Source: Gentiana macrophylla
Taxonomy: Eukaryota > Streptophyta > Magnoliopsida > Gentianales > Gentianaceae
Length of the DNA: 64,000 nt
NCBI GenBank assembly: GCA_026214975.1
Contig: CM047814.1
Coordinates: 18,685,541-18,749,540 of the forward strand
Direction of reading: 5' to 3'
Below, one piece after another: positions 10,234 to 21,499 of this stretch; position 1 is the stretch's first letter, and every line of letters starts with the position of its first letter. The notes under the pieces were generated by a model. It saw only the letters and a list, made by a program, of their open reading frames with translations, was not told where the DNA came from and searched no databases. Both the position numbers and the translations under genes were made by a program.

Positions 10234-10397
10234 CAGTGGCGGAGTCCGAATTTTTTTTCAGCGGGGTCCGTAAATATTTAACACACTAAATAATTTTTTT
10301 CACGGGTTACGAAATATTTTTTATAGGTAAAATATAAAGTATTTTTATTTTTAGCAGGGCCCGTGGACCCCTTTACTCCTTACTAGATCCGCCCCTG
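10234..10397 (+). repeat. hAT-type MITE (CAGTGGCGGA ends)
   Basis: The element starts CAGTGGCGGAGTCC and ends GATCCGCCCCTG, imperfect inverted termini typical of small plant hAT MITEs. It is flanked by ACTGCCAC (10226-10233) and ACCGTCAC (10398-10405), an 8-bp target duplication with two differences. It is 164 bp long, non-coding and AT-rich inside. A 3' piece of the same family lies at 20365-20422. Confidence 0.75.
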
Positions 10398-10405
10398 ACC
10401 GTCAC

Positions 10406-11346
10406 ATTCCTAAACACCGATTCAATATGCCGGTAATCGATGAATCCAATTTACCTTATAGTACAATACTAAAGATTCACAGAAAGCTACTACAATTAGA
10501 AGCATTTGTAAGCTAATATAAGTATGCACTGTAGCATAAATCATCAAATTAAAATATAAAATTCTTTACAAAAAAAAAAAATTTAATTATATCAAATTCA
10601 TGAACATACACATGGTGATATCATAAAATGATCATCAAGCCCATTTGTAAGCTCATGTGGATTGTTGCATCCCATAGTATGATTCATACATCTTAATTTA
10701 ACAGTGATTCTAAGAAAATGACATCGACGACTTCTCCTAAACAAATTTGAAAGAGGTTACAAATACCTTATTCCACACCACTTCAGTACATAACTTAATT
10801 ACAGTCGTAACATACACAAACAACCACATATATGAAAAGGAACATTAACAACCTTCTAGGCATGTGAACGGTGAATACCCGAAAGTAAAATTATGTTGTA
10901 AAATCTTTATAAAAAATTTTATAAAAAAAAAGTCTAAGCTCATTTGCATTATGCTGATACTTGCATAATTTTGGTCTCTCCAACGTGTGTGCTTATATTT
11001 CAGAACGCAAATCCTTCGTTCATTAATACACAGAAACATGGAAAGGGCTTAAGTTGACAAACCCAACTAAAATCAAACAAAGGGTAAAACTTCAAATGAG
11101 ACAAATAAAAACAAAAACTAAAATTTCAAGAAAAATCAATTGCAAAAAAAAATTATAATCATGACAGATAAAATTCAAACCAAACTAAAGACCTAAGTCA
11201 CGATAATTTACCGATTTTTTTGTAGCATTCACTATGTAGAAAAGCATATCAAAAGCAAGAGCATAAACCTCGATGGCACATGAAAAGCTAGCCTATAAGT
11301 CGATTTAGCATCTGTAATGGTGACTTAAACTTATGCTACTGAGGTC
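10406..11346. other. AT-rich intergenic DNA
   Basis: No convincing gene, RNA or repeat boundary is visible. A minus-strand frame near 10845-11039 has no recognisable features and skewed composition, so it is not called. Confidence 0.4.
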
Positions 11347-11907
11347 TGTGGAAACATGTTTTGGTCAGCAGTGTATGAAGCATCTGCTAAAGTCTGGTGT
11401 TCAGCTGGGGGCAAAATCAGCAGGGTTGATCAACCTTCTGATAGTGAGTCTACTGAAGGCAAGACTGCTGAGGCTCAGCAGACTTGGGGAACATGTCTGT
11501 TGCATGTTTGTTCGAGTTACATCTGGGGTATTTCAGTCATTTACTGGGTTGACTGATTAGTCGGTTAGGGTTGGATTCCCAAGGCTATAAATACCGTCTG
11601 TACTTATTGTGACTTGATGTAACTTTCTGTTGATAATAAAATATCCTCGTTTGTCCGTGGAGTAGTCGGCACATTACTAGAAACCATGTTAAATCTGTGT
11701 TCTTCTTGTTTCTGTGTTTGTTTACTTGTTCATCTTTTATCTTTACCCACAATCACCATCACTTCTTGATCGATCCGTCATAACAAACTGGCACATTGCC
11801 GGAAACCACGTTAAATCTGTGTTCTTTTTGTTTCTGTGTTTGTTTACTTGTTCATCTTTTATCTTTATTCACAATCACCATCACTTCTTGATCGATCCGT
11901 CATAACA
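11347..11907 (+). repeat. copia E 5' LTR with internal 122-bp tandem duplication
   Basis: The LTR starts TGTGGAAACATG and ends CCGTCATAACA. The TATA-like GCTATAAATACC is at about 11584. The segment beginning GCACATT and ending near CATAACAAA occurs twice in direct tandem (11669-11790 and 11791-11907), but only once in the 3' LTR, so the duplication is private to this LTR. TCGGTATCGGGCGCC just downstream (about 11911) occupies the primer binding site and looks like a corrupted TGGTATCAGAGCC. Confidence 0.75.
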
Positions 11908-12033
11908 AAATCGGTATCGGGCGCCCAGGTTCATCAAGAAATCTATTTATACATCTTAAGCAAGGTAGATTGGCACCAAGGTCATAATTGACGCTAGGAT
12001 TTGGGATCTACACAAGCTTTTCTGGTGAGAAAG

Positions 12034-13119
12034 ATGTCTGCTTTAAATGTTAAGATTGACAAGTTTACATGAAGGAATAGTTTTAGTCTGTGGCAAATCA
12101 AGATGTGTGCCTGGTTGAAGCAGTAGGGATTATGGGTTCCCTTGTCTAAATGAAGAGAAGGAAGTGCTGCTGAGAGAGCCAGTCTGGAGGAGAAAGCACA
12201 TTCAACAATTATGTTGTGCTTGTCAGATGATATTATCACAGAGGTTGCTGAGGAGGACACTGCTGAGAAGTTGTGGGCCAAACTTGAGACTCTGTATATG
12301 AATAAGTCCCTAACCAACAAGTTGTTGTTGAAACAACGTCTGTTTAGTCTAAGGATGCATGAGGGTACTCAGTTGAGGGATCGTCTAGATCAGCTGAACA
12401 CAATATTGCTTGATTTAAGAAATATTGATGTGAAGATTGAAGATGAGGATGCTGCATTGATTCTACTTGTGTCACTGCCAGCATCATATGAGAACTTTGT
12501 GCAGTCCTTTATTGTTGGAAAGGACTCAGTATCATTGGAGGATGTAAGGGCATCACTCCATGCTTGAGAGTTACGCCATAAGGCATCTGGATCTGGAACA
12601 AAGAGTCGGTCTCTTTGGGTTGGTGGCGAGAGTCAGCGAGGGGCCGTGAGAAATTGTAGAAAAAAGAAATTCAAAAAGAATTCCAAGGGTCCTAAAGCTA
12701 AGGATATCTGTAATTACTGCAAGGAGCAGGGACACTGGAAAAATGAATGTCCAAAGAGGAAGAAGCAGCAGGGTACAGTTGCTTTAGCAGAACATGACAC
12801 CAACTCTGAAGAAGATCTGACCTTAGCAGTTTCAGAGTCATTAGGGCACAGAGATGTGTGGATTCTGGATACTGGAGCATCTTATCATGTGTGTCAAAAC
12901 AGGGAGTGGTATTCAACTTATCAACAGGTTGATGGAGGTCATATTGCTATGGCCAACAAAGAAGGTCTCAGTAAAATAGTTGGGATTGGATCAATCCAAC
13001 TTAGGACACATGATGGTAAATTCGACACATTGAATGAGGTTAGGCATGTTCCACAAATGACCAAGAATTTGATATCACTTAGTCTCTTTGGATGCAGAAA
13101 GGTTCAAGTTCGAGGGTGA
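12034..13119 (+). pseudogene. copia E gag and protease
   Basis: Gag forms the virus-like particle and protease processes the polyprotein. From the ATG at 12034 the frame meets stops at about 12068 and 12125, reopens at 12211 with AEKLWAKLETLYM and LPASYENFVQSF (gag of the UBN2 type), stops at 12565 and resumes. A zinc knuckle CNYCKEQGHWKNEC (CX2CX4HX4C) is near 12710-12750. The protease active site WILDTGASYHV is at about 12859-12891, followed by MTKNLISLS. The frame fails at 13119 before the integrase. Domain order is normal for copia; at least three breaks prevent expression as one polyprotein. Confidence 0.85.
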
Positions 13120-13221
13120 ATGTGGAGTGGTGAATGTCTATAAGGGTTCAAGTGTGATTCTCGAGGGTATCGTGTAGGGGACATTGTACATACTACAAGG
13201 GTCTACTTCTCGTGTTTCACT

Positions 13222-15002
13222 TTGTTGCATCATCGAGAGGTTCACGATCCACAATTGACTAGGTTGTGGCATACGAGATTAGGTCATATGGGTGAAAGAG
13301 GAATGCGAATTCTGTCTGAGTCTGATCTACTTGAGGGACATAAGGTCAAGGACCTGGAATTTTGTGAACACTGTGTGTTTGGGAAGCTACATAGGATCAA
13401 GTTACCAAAAGCAATTCACATCACAAAAGGGACACTTGATTATGTCCATTCTGATTTTTGTGGACCTTCAAGGGTGGAGTCATTGGGTGGTCATAGGTAT
13501 TTTGTGTCTTTTATAGATGATTATTCAAGGATGGTTTGGGTAATTATGATAAAGCACAAGAGTGAAGCATTCAAGAACTTCAGGCAGTGGAAGGCTTTGG
13601 TTGAAAATCAGACAGGAAGGAAGCTCAAGAGACTTAAAACTGATAATGGACTAGAATTCTGTTGGTCTGAGTTTGATGAATTTTGCAAGAATGAAGGCAT
13701 TGATAGGAACCATACTATTAGAGATACTCCACAGCAGAATGGTGTTGCAGAAAGAATGAATTAAACTCTTATGGAGAGGGCAAGGTGCATGCTCTCTAAT
13801 TCTGGTCTAGCAAGGAGATTTTGAGGGAGGCTGTTAGTACAGCCTGCTACTTAATCTATAGGGGGCCTCGCACTAGGATCAAACTTAAAACACCACTTGA
13901 AGTTTGGTCAGGAAATTCAGCAGACTACTCTGGACTTAGGGTTTTTGGAAGCACTGTCTATTATCATGTCAGTGAGGGCAAATCGGAGCCTAGGGCCAAG
14001 AAGGGTGTGTTTGTTGGATATGGAGATGGAGTTAAGGGGTATAGAATCTGGTCATCAGCTGAAAATAAGGTTATACTCGGTAAGAGTGTAGTTTTTGATG
14101 AAAACTCTATGCTTAACTCATATGTGAGTGACACATCTGAATCTGAAATTGGATCTGAGACTGAGAAGATTAACAAACAGGTGGATCTTCAAGCAGAGCC
14201 TGCTGGATTAAAGGAATCAGCAGGGGACGATCAACGATCACAGATCGAGCAGATCCAATCCAAGATATCTTTGAACAAAAGTCGTGAGAGACTCAAACTC
14301 TCGATGTTGGTCACAGGTATAGCTCTCAGTAGAGCAAGGAGGACCAATATCAGACCTCCAAGTAGATATGGGTTTGAGGAGGATATGGTTGGATATGCAC
14401 TACAGGTAGCTGAAGAAGTGGATGTTTTTGAACCTAACACTTATAGGGAAGCTGTGACATGTTCTGAGGCATCCCAATGGCTTGTTGCTATGGGAGAAGA
14501 AATGGAGTCACTTCAGAATAATGAGACTTGGGATCTGGTCCAACAACCACAAGATAGGAGGGTGGTAACTTGCAAATGGATATTCAAGAAAAAAGGAAGG
14601 AATGACATCTGCTGAGGGTTTTAGATATAAGGCACGTTTGGTTGCTAGGGAGTTCAGTCAGAAAGAGGGGATAGACTATGAAGAAATATTTTCTCCAGTG
14701 GTCAGACATACTTCCATCAGGGTGCTGTTAGCAATAGTGGCACATCAGAATCTTGAACTTGAGCAATTGGATGTGAATACAGCTTTTCTACATGGAGAGA
14801 AGGATATGTGTGCAAGTATAAGAAGTCCTTATATGGACTTAAGCAGGCTCCAAGGCAATGGTATAAGAAGTTTGACAGCTATATGATTCTGCAGGGTTAT
14901 AGCAGGAGTCCATATGATTGCTATGTTTATCACAACAAGTTGAAGAATGGGTCAATCATCTATCTGGTGCTGTATGTAGATGTGATGGGAGTCAACTTTA
15001 CG
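13222..15002 (+). pseudogene. copia E integrase and RT N-terminal half
   Basis: The HHCC zinc domain (LWHTRLGHMGERG ... FCEHCVFGK) spans about 13264-13385. The integrase core has Asp in VHSDFCGP, Asp in KTDNGLEF and Glu in NGVAERMN, so the catalytic triad is still written. A stop follows at 13762, and the frame then shifts (13821-14615) through PLEVWSG, GVFVGYGDG and the RT beginning MGEEMESLQNNETWDLV and CKWIFKKK. The RT continues at 14602 with RYKARLVAREFSQ and LDVNTAFLHG. It reaches LVLYVD at about 14964-14982, where the solo LTR interrupts the catalytic YVDD box. Non-functional. Confidence 0.85.
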
Positions 15003-16718
15003 TGATTCCGGTGCATTTTCCACCCCCGTTTATCCTACTTTTAGAACATTCTCGGTGTTTTTAGACCATTTTCGGGTAATATCATGATTTTATAGCACGG
15101 GGAGTAAATCCGTCGCTTTGATGGTTTACTACCTCTTTTTAGTGATATTAACCCATTCCCGAGCACTTTTACCCTCCGGAATCGTTTGTGTGTGTTGTTC
15201 GTTCATGAGATTGTAGGGTCTAGGTGTCACGAGAACCCGGAAGGCAAATATTTATGATGAGAAGTATGATCAAGGTGCAATAATGAGCCAAGGAAGAAGA
15301 AAAATGAAGAAAAGGAAGAAAAATAGTTGGTATCTTCACGCTATGTTCTGTTCATAAGCAATTTGACCTATGATTGAGGCATTTTCTGGTCATGGACTCT
15401 TCATTAAAGTTGTAGATAATTGAAATAGATTTCCAACGCATTTTGAATCACTCAAATCGGAGTTCTACACGCGAAGATATCATGGTTTTACCGCAGCCAG
15501 AAAACTGCCAAATCTCAAACGCGCGTTTGGAGGTTTCCAACGCGCGTTTCAACTGCTAATTTTTGAACAGAGAGTACATGAAGCGAAACGCGCGTGTGGG
15601 GCCATTTTCTGTAGATTTTTGCCCCTATAAATACCCATTTCCAATTGAATTTCATGGGATTATTCTCCCCTCTCTTAACAAAACTATACCCACTCTTTGC
15701 TCGAAATTTGTAATAGATTAGAACACTTTATCTTAGCATAGATTAGCATAAACATAGCTTAATTATTCCATTTCCAAGCTCAAATTCTCATTCCAACTTC
15801 AAAGCATCCACCTTTTAATTAGTTCCTTATTTTATACTTTTGGATCTCAAACTCGAATTTCTTCAAATTAATGGTAAATTTCTCTTCTCTTTTACTTATT
15901 ATGGCTTTCATTTACTGTTTTATGTATGTTTTGATTAGTATAATGAGTAGCTAATCCCTTTTCATAGTCGAATCATGTGAAATTTTGTGAAATCATCCTT
16001 TGGGTGATGAAATTGGGAGTGGGTAGTGCTTTTTATTGTTTAATCTTGCTTGTTTCATGTCTTAGAACTTATTTTAACATTCTTGGGCTAGATTAGCTAC
16101 CTAGGTCAAAGTCACACACATCAATCTAAAGAGTTGTTCAGATAGAGAGATGTGGGAAAAGGGGTTCTAAGATCGCGGCGTAGACTCGGCTTAGTTGTTA
16201 AGCCCGAGCCCAATGCGAGGTTACTCGTTTTAACGTTTAAGCTGCTCTAGTGCATAACATGTCTTGTTAGTGAATCTTCTTTAGGGAAGGGTAGTTAACA
16301 TGGCATAGGGTGTTAAAGTAGAGTTGTTCAGATATTAACACCAGAATTAGGAGCACACACCCGTGAGATTGTTTGCAAGATTTCGTTTGTTTTAATGCAC
16401 ACTCCCGGTTTTGTCTATCCTTAGGGTTGAAACTATCTAGATGGATCATGGTTCGGCTATGTCCCTCTCTATTAGTTAAACTTCGTTACTAATCGCTTTA
16501 ATGTCGTTGTAGTTGTATAAACATTTTCAACCATCGATTGTCCTAGACTAAGTTTGAAGTTTGCTTTGGTATTCACAACCATATTCCTTTGGGTTCGACC
16601 TCGTACTCCTGTAGCTATGCTAGCAATCGACCCGGTACACTGCCGGTTAGAGAGTTAGTTTGCCAACGGTTTCGAGTCTTTACAAATTGTTTTTGAAGGG
16701 TGAATTTTAGCTCAATCA
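14983..16718 (+). mobile_element. solo LTR of an Athila-type gypsy element, inside copia E RT
   Basis: TGATGGGAGTC at the start and CTCAATCA at the end are flanked by the direct repeat AGATG (14978-14982 and 16719-16723). The left end matches the minus-strand start of the Athila LTR at 52394 (TGATGGGAGTCAACTTTACG), so it belongs to the same family; overall similarity appears high but well below identity. No internal element sequence remains, so it is a solo LTR left by LTR-LTR recombination. It includes an array of CGCG palindromes (15517-15598) and a TATA box (TATAAATA, 15626-15633) in plus orientation. Confidence 0.92.
15517..15633 (+). promoter_or_regulatory. CGCG palindrome array and TATA box of Athila-type solo LTR
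   Basis: Three copies of AAACGCGCGTTT or close variants (15518, 15539 and 15586) are followed 28 bp later by CCTATAAATACCC. Position and spacing match the module in the Athila LTR (51709-52050). It is read as the LTR core promoter with promoter-proximal binding sites; the protein that binds is unknown. Confidence 0.6.
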
Positions 16719-16723
16719 AGATG

Positions 16724-17600
16724 ATATGCTGATAGCTGCTGCAAACAAGTCTGACATTCAAGATCTGAAGAATCTGCTCAAAGCTGAATTTGAGATGAAG
16801 GATTTGGGGAATGCAAGGAAAATTTTGAGGATGGAGATCTATAGAGATAGAAAGCAGGGGAAGCTGTTCTTGTCTCAGCAGGGGTATATTGAAAAGGTAT
16901 TATCCAAGTTTGGCATGTCAGCAGCCAAACCTATAGATACTCCAATGGCACCAAATCTATATTTGTCTGCTGTGTTTGCTCTACAGTCAGTTGAAGAGGA
17001 AGAATACATGTCCAAGGTTGCATATGCTAGTGCAGTAGGCAGTCTAATGTATGCCATGGTCTGTACTAGGCCTTATTTGGCTCAGGCAGTTAGTGTTGTC
17101 AGCAGGTTTATGGCTCAACCTGGAAAAGAAAAGCTGAAAGCGAGAAAGAGGATATCCAGTACCTTAGGGTACATCGGATATTGGGCTCATTTATGGAGGT
17201 AGTACACAATGTTTTGTCACGAGGTGCTTGTGATTACGATTATGCTACTGATGTGGACAGCAGTAGGTCTATGACAGGGTATGTGTTTACTTTGGGTGAT
17301 TCTGTGGTAAGTTGGAAGGCAACTTTACAGGGTACAGTGACATTATCCACTACTGAAGCGGAGTATATGGCACTGATGAAGCAGCAAAGGAAGCAATCTG
17401 GTTGAAAGGGCTAGTCAATGATCTGATTCTGCATCAAGATCAAACTAGATTGTATTGTGACAGTCTTAGTGCAATATGTTTAGCTAAGGATCAGGTTCAT
17501 CATTAGAGGACCAAGCATATTGATGTTAGGTACCATTTTCTAAGAAATGAGAGGAGGGTTAAAGTTGAAAAGATCAGCACTGATGTGAATCCAGCTGATA
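16724..17600 (+). pseudogene. copia E RT C-terminal half and RNase H
   Basis: Immediately right of the solo LTR target duplication the RT resumes with DMLIAAANKSD, the continuation of YVD|DML. The connection segment runs through KDLGNARKILRMEIYRD and CTRPYLAQAVSVVSRFM to about 17110, where the frame is lost. RNase H follows at 17181-17405 with SRSMTGYVFTLGDSVVSWK and STTEAEYMAL, then stops. Further downstream LYCDSLSAICLA and the ADMFTKP terminal motif are still readable out of frame up to about 17607. The split catalytic box, frameshifts and lost end make it inactive. Confidence 0.85.
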
Positions 17601-17607
17601 TGTTCAC

Positions 17608-17858
17608 TAAACCATTTACTGGGTTGACTGATTAGTCGGTTAGGGTTGGATTCCCAAGGCTATAAATACCGTATGTACTTATTGTAACTTGATGTAACTT
17701 TCTGTTGATAATAAAATTTCCTCGTTTGTTCGTGGAGTAGTCGGCACATTGCCGGAAACCACGTTAAATCTGTGTTCTTCTTGTTTTTGTGTTTGTTTAC
17801 TTGTTCATCTTTTATCTTTACTCACAATCACCATCACTTCTTGATCGTTGTCATAATA
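17608..17858 (+). repeat. copia E 3' LTR, 5' part deleted
   Basis: This matches 11538-11907 of the 5' LTR, with the TATA region GCTATAAATACCGTATG and a single copy of the 122-bp unit that is doubled in the 5' LTR. It ends near GTCATAATA. The missing first half was removed together with the end of pol. Confidence 0.8.
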
Positions 17859-20360
17859 GCATCATTTTTTAAATTCAGTATCTCAAATCAAAGTCGAAGT
17901 TGATGAAAACTGCAAAAGAAAACTGAACCTTTAGTTTGAGCATAAGAAAGTATAGATTTAACAACATCAGACATTGTGGGCCGTGGTTACTAAGCATGCA
18001 CATAAAGCTAATTAAACATACAAAATGAAAGAAATGTGACTATGGTATAATGCACAATAACATTGATAGTGCCAAGTCGGGATGAAATATATTTTCCGCT
18101 GTTTCATTGCTGATTTCAAGAAAATGCATAGAAATAACAAAAACTATCAGAGGTATCCGAACTCAAAAGGAATTGATCTTTACTTGTCTAGGCTTCAATT
18201 CAAGTATTGCCTGAATTTAGTTATCTCGCAGTTTGTTTCTTCATCAGCAGATTACCCCATATGGTAGTCCTTCATATGTTACCGAGTCAACATCGGCAAT
18301 GACCATGCCTACCTAGAGGAAAGAAAAAAAACAACTCTTAGTAGCAAAACCGAGAGTCGTAAATTTAACTCACTAATCATGTAAAAAAACCATTAAAACT
18401 ACTGAGTTCACAAAACACGAAAATATCAACCCAACCCCCCAAAAAAAAATAACACAAATGCAATGTAAACATTATAAAGTTTGATCAAGACAACATTACA
18501 CCACGTACTCATCACTACTATGCAGAATTGCAGGGATCTGATTTCATCTTAAGGAGTTTGGGTTTGGTAAGACGATGAAAAGAAATTTCAATGTCCGTTG
18601 CGCACAAACTGAACCTTCAATATCCAGCTCCCCTGCCATGACAACATAGATTTCCAAAACCTAATATATAAAAATTTAAGTGCATAGCCAACTATAAATC
18701 CCAACCAAGCAATCAATTAAACGATAGAGCAGCGGAAGAAACTACTCAAATTTAAAGTAAGGAAAACAATGAAAAAGAATAAGGGAAACTGATCCTTAAC
18801 ATGACGGAAACGGCTGAGTATTGTAAACACAAACCCAAAAGTAATACATGACTACATGGCGTATAGAATAGACAAAATTTTACAAAAACCCTAATCAAAT
18901 CTGAATTTTTTTAGATATGCGAATACAGTACCCGATATGTGCAACCGGGTGAATTGTTGATTCAGCATTGCTAGATACCTTTAAGTCTACCGTTTGATCT
19001 TCATACCATAAACCGCTAGATGAAGCCAGCTCAGCATGGGGCAAACTATCACACACACCAAAACCATCGCAGTTGCCATAAGGATAAAAAAGGTCATAGC
19101 AAAAAAAAAGCAGAAATGGGGACGAATAAAGCTTTTGAATTACTGAAAACATGTAAGTTACCAGAAGTTACCTCTACAATAGGCGAATCCAAAACGTAGT
19201 CAGGAATTGCATCCTTACTCTCCTCCAGGAAGGATTTGATATTCCGTTTCAACAAAAATCCTGAATTGAATTTGTGTTTTGGATTACATCAGTTTTTTGT
19301 GTGTAAAACTACACATAATTAAAACCTTTTAAAACAAATACAGACATACCGTGCAGCGTTGGACACCAGCGTCAGCCTTGCGCTTCCATAGAACATTTCC
19401 AAGGCTTGGCGTGGAAATAACCAAGTAGAGGCTGCAATACATCAAGTGAATATCGGGTTTACATCACACAATATTAATTTAACGTAATATTCAAACGCCT
19501 GACAATAGTATGAATATAATAGATCTATACCTTAATTATGTCTCGATCTTTTGGCTTCAACCCGTATTTTCCAAGCATTGAATCACCATTTATTTGGTAT
19601 TGCTCAAGGACCTATACATAATTTAACATGCCCTAGTAGTTACCATGGACTGAAATTAACACAAATGCAATATAAAGATTTTAAATTTTTGGAAATGGTT
19701 TGTGTGGGGAGTATAATTTTGACGAAAATACAAAATATATACCTTTTGGTAAAAATTGTTTTTGTTGTATACCCCTATTTTTGTTTCTTAAAAATATAAA
19801 CCCGTCAAAATACTTACTAGGCCGGACTATTTTTTCAAAGGGACGGGTTATTTTTTCATGAGGCCGAGCTATTATTTATTGAGGACGGACTAAAATAACA
19901 CGTCCTGAACAATTTTATTCGTACAGACGGGCAAATGCAAGATTGTAGAAAGCCAAGGAAACAAAACACAGTCCAAGAAAATATTTGGCCATTGGAGTGG
20001 TGAAATTAAAGATGATGAAAAGCTTTCGATCACCAATGGAAATCTTAAGGATTAAAGAGAAGAGAAGATTTGTGTGGTGAATTATGGTTCACTCAACCAA
20101 CTACATTTATAGGTACATTTCTTAATTTGACGTATTTGGACTGCAATAAAACATAGTTTTCACCTGAAAAAGAAAATAGTAATGCCATTATATCTCTGAG
20201 TTCTTTAATAACAGGACTTAGTCTTCGAGACGGGAGATTGAAACCGGCTTCTTGTTGCAGAAACACACCTTAGAGAAGAATAAGGCATGAAAGTTGGCAT
20301 AATTCCATATTAATTAATTAAATATGAAGAATTTGTTAAATTTATTCGGTATAATCACTA
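17859..20360. other. intergenic DNA with possible exon relics
   Basis: AT-rich DNA. The only organised content is a set of minus-strand blocks between splice-like signals (listed separately). Near 19815-19905 a short imperfect repeat, GGACGGGTTATTTTTTCA-like, occurs three times. Nothing else is recognised. Confidence 0.4.
18248..19611 (-). pseudogene. possible multi-exon host gene relic, family not recognised
   Basis: Several minus-strand blocks lie between good splice signals. One is 19531-19611 (acceptor TATAG, donor GTATAG; VLEQYQINGDSMLGKYGLKP). A second is 19350-19431 (acceptor TTGCAG, donor GTATGT). A third is about 19167-19253 (acceptor TTCAG, donor GTAACT; RNIKSFLEESKDAIPDYVLD). A fourth contains CDSLPHAELASSSGLWYEDQ (about 18980-19060). 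The last begins after TTTCCTCTAG at about 18316 (MVIADVDSVTYEGLPYG) and ends TGA at about 18248. Reading phases do not join cleanly (the second block in phase 0 meets TGA), so this is either decayed or affected by sequence errors. I do not recognise the product. A chance set of splice-like sites is the alternative. Confidence 0.3.
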
Positions 20361-20364
20361 GAGT

Positions 20365-20422
20365 ATTTTTATTTTTAGCAGGGTCCGTGGACCCCCCTTA
20401 GATACACGTAGATCCGCCCCTG
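20365..20422 (+). repeat. 3' fragment of hAT-type MITE
   Basis: TTTTTATTTTTAGCAGGGTCC ... GATCCGCCCCTG matches the last part of the MITE at 10234-10397. The 5' half is missing. Confidence 0.65.
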
Positions 20423-20469
20423 TATAAATGGTTCATAAGTTTATTCGCCCCTCATGCATGGAAACTTCC

Positions 20470-20495
20470 TTTAATTCAATTCCACATTTTCTCCA
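20470..20495 (-). repeat. inverted tip of the copia D LTR
   Basis: About 26 bp here is the reverse complement of the first bases of the copia D LTR (TGGAGAAAATGTGG...), lacking only the outermost bases. It abuts internal copia D sequence at 20496 in opposite orientation, sharing CAA at the joint. This marks a rearranged end of the copia D array. Confidence 0.6.
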
Positions 20496-21499
20496 AATTG
20501 GATTTCTGATTCAAAAGAATCCAAATCCACAACTGGATATGTTTTCATGATTGGTGGTCTTTGCGTGTGTCTGGAAGTCCACTAAGCAGACGTGCATATC
20601 TCGTTCCACTATGGAGGCGTGAGTTTATTGCATTAGACAAAGTCGGTGAAGAAGCGAGTGGCTTGAAATTTCTAGAGGACATTCCATGTTGGACAAAACC
20701 GATTGCTCTATTAGCATACACGGTGATAGTCAATCGGCTATACACCGAGCACAAAATAGTATGTATAATGGTAAGTCTAGACATATACGTCGGCGACACA
20801 ATACCATTAAACAACTGATCTCTAGTGGTGTGATTTCTATCGATTATGTAAAATCGAAGGAGAATCTTATGGATCCGCTTACAAAGGTTTACCAGAGATC
20901 AAATGTCGGTTTTGACACTCGGAATGGGGATCGAAGCCTATTGAAAGATAAGCTTTGTAATGGTAACCCTACCATGTTGATTTGGAGATCCCAAGATCAT
21001 GGTTCAAAGGGACAACTAAGTTATGAAAGTTGTTGATGAACACTTACCCATTCGTGAATAAAAGTGTTGTCTCGCCGGAAGTGTGAAGGATAAGTGAAAA
21101 CTTTTAATGATTCCTATAACTTGATTAAATTCGAGTGGGGTATGGCGAGAATACTCTTGATAGGAGGTCACCTATGTAAGTGCGAAGTGGGCCGCTTCAA
21201 AGAGAGTTTAGAGGCTAGAATTCTCTAACGCACTTTCGAAACCAGGTGTGATTAGGGGCCAAAGCGAATCCGATCATGAGAACCAAGTACAATGTTAAGG
21301 AAATATTGTGTGAGTACTATTATCGGTTTTACACTAAAGGGTGAACGATTCAAGACTTAAGTTCAGCGATTAGCCGAGTAAATCCGATAGTATTTTACTA
21401 AAGCGGAGTTCAAAGCCGAAGCTACCTCTCTCGATGCAATATTTTTCGCGCTGAATCTCTTGATCTCAGATCTGCATTAATTTCCATTCATGTGGGGAT
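20496..21499 (+). pseudogene. copia D RNase H end and 3' leader to PPT, left partial unit
   Basis: Homologous to 28008-29019 of the complete unit. It begins inside RNase H at the residues for WISDSKES and covers EFIALDK, the [20 protein letters not shown] block and DYVKSKENL...DPLTK. Many small differences split the frame into pieces, although the complete copy is open; most fall at CAG/CTG sites (for example GAGGCGTGAG here against GAGGCTGAG at 28126). It ends in ATGTGGGGAT, a polypurine tract, just before the middle LTR. Confidence 0.8.

Larger units (their letters stand above)
11347..17858 (+). mobile_element. Ty1/copia element 'copia E' with broken gag-pol
   Basis: A full-length but degenerate element on the plus strand: 5' LTR, leader, gag, protease, integrase, RT, RNase H and a 3' LTR lacking its 5' half. 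An Athila-type solo LTR (14983-16718) interrupts the RT. The 3' end has lost the tail of pol, the PPT and the first half of the LTR: pol sequence ADMFTKP runs at about 17607 straight into TTTACTGGGTTG, which lies inside the 5' LTR at about 11538. Target duplication is not clear (AGGTC left, GCATC right). Numerous stops suggest an old or poorly sequenced copy. Confidence 0.88.

Noticed and set aside
15040..15110. Possible tRNA or structured RNA in the solo LTR
   Set aside because: No cloverleaf or conserved B-box arrangement could be drawn; the sequence matches LTR U3.
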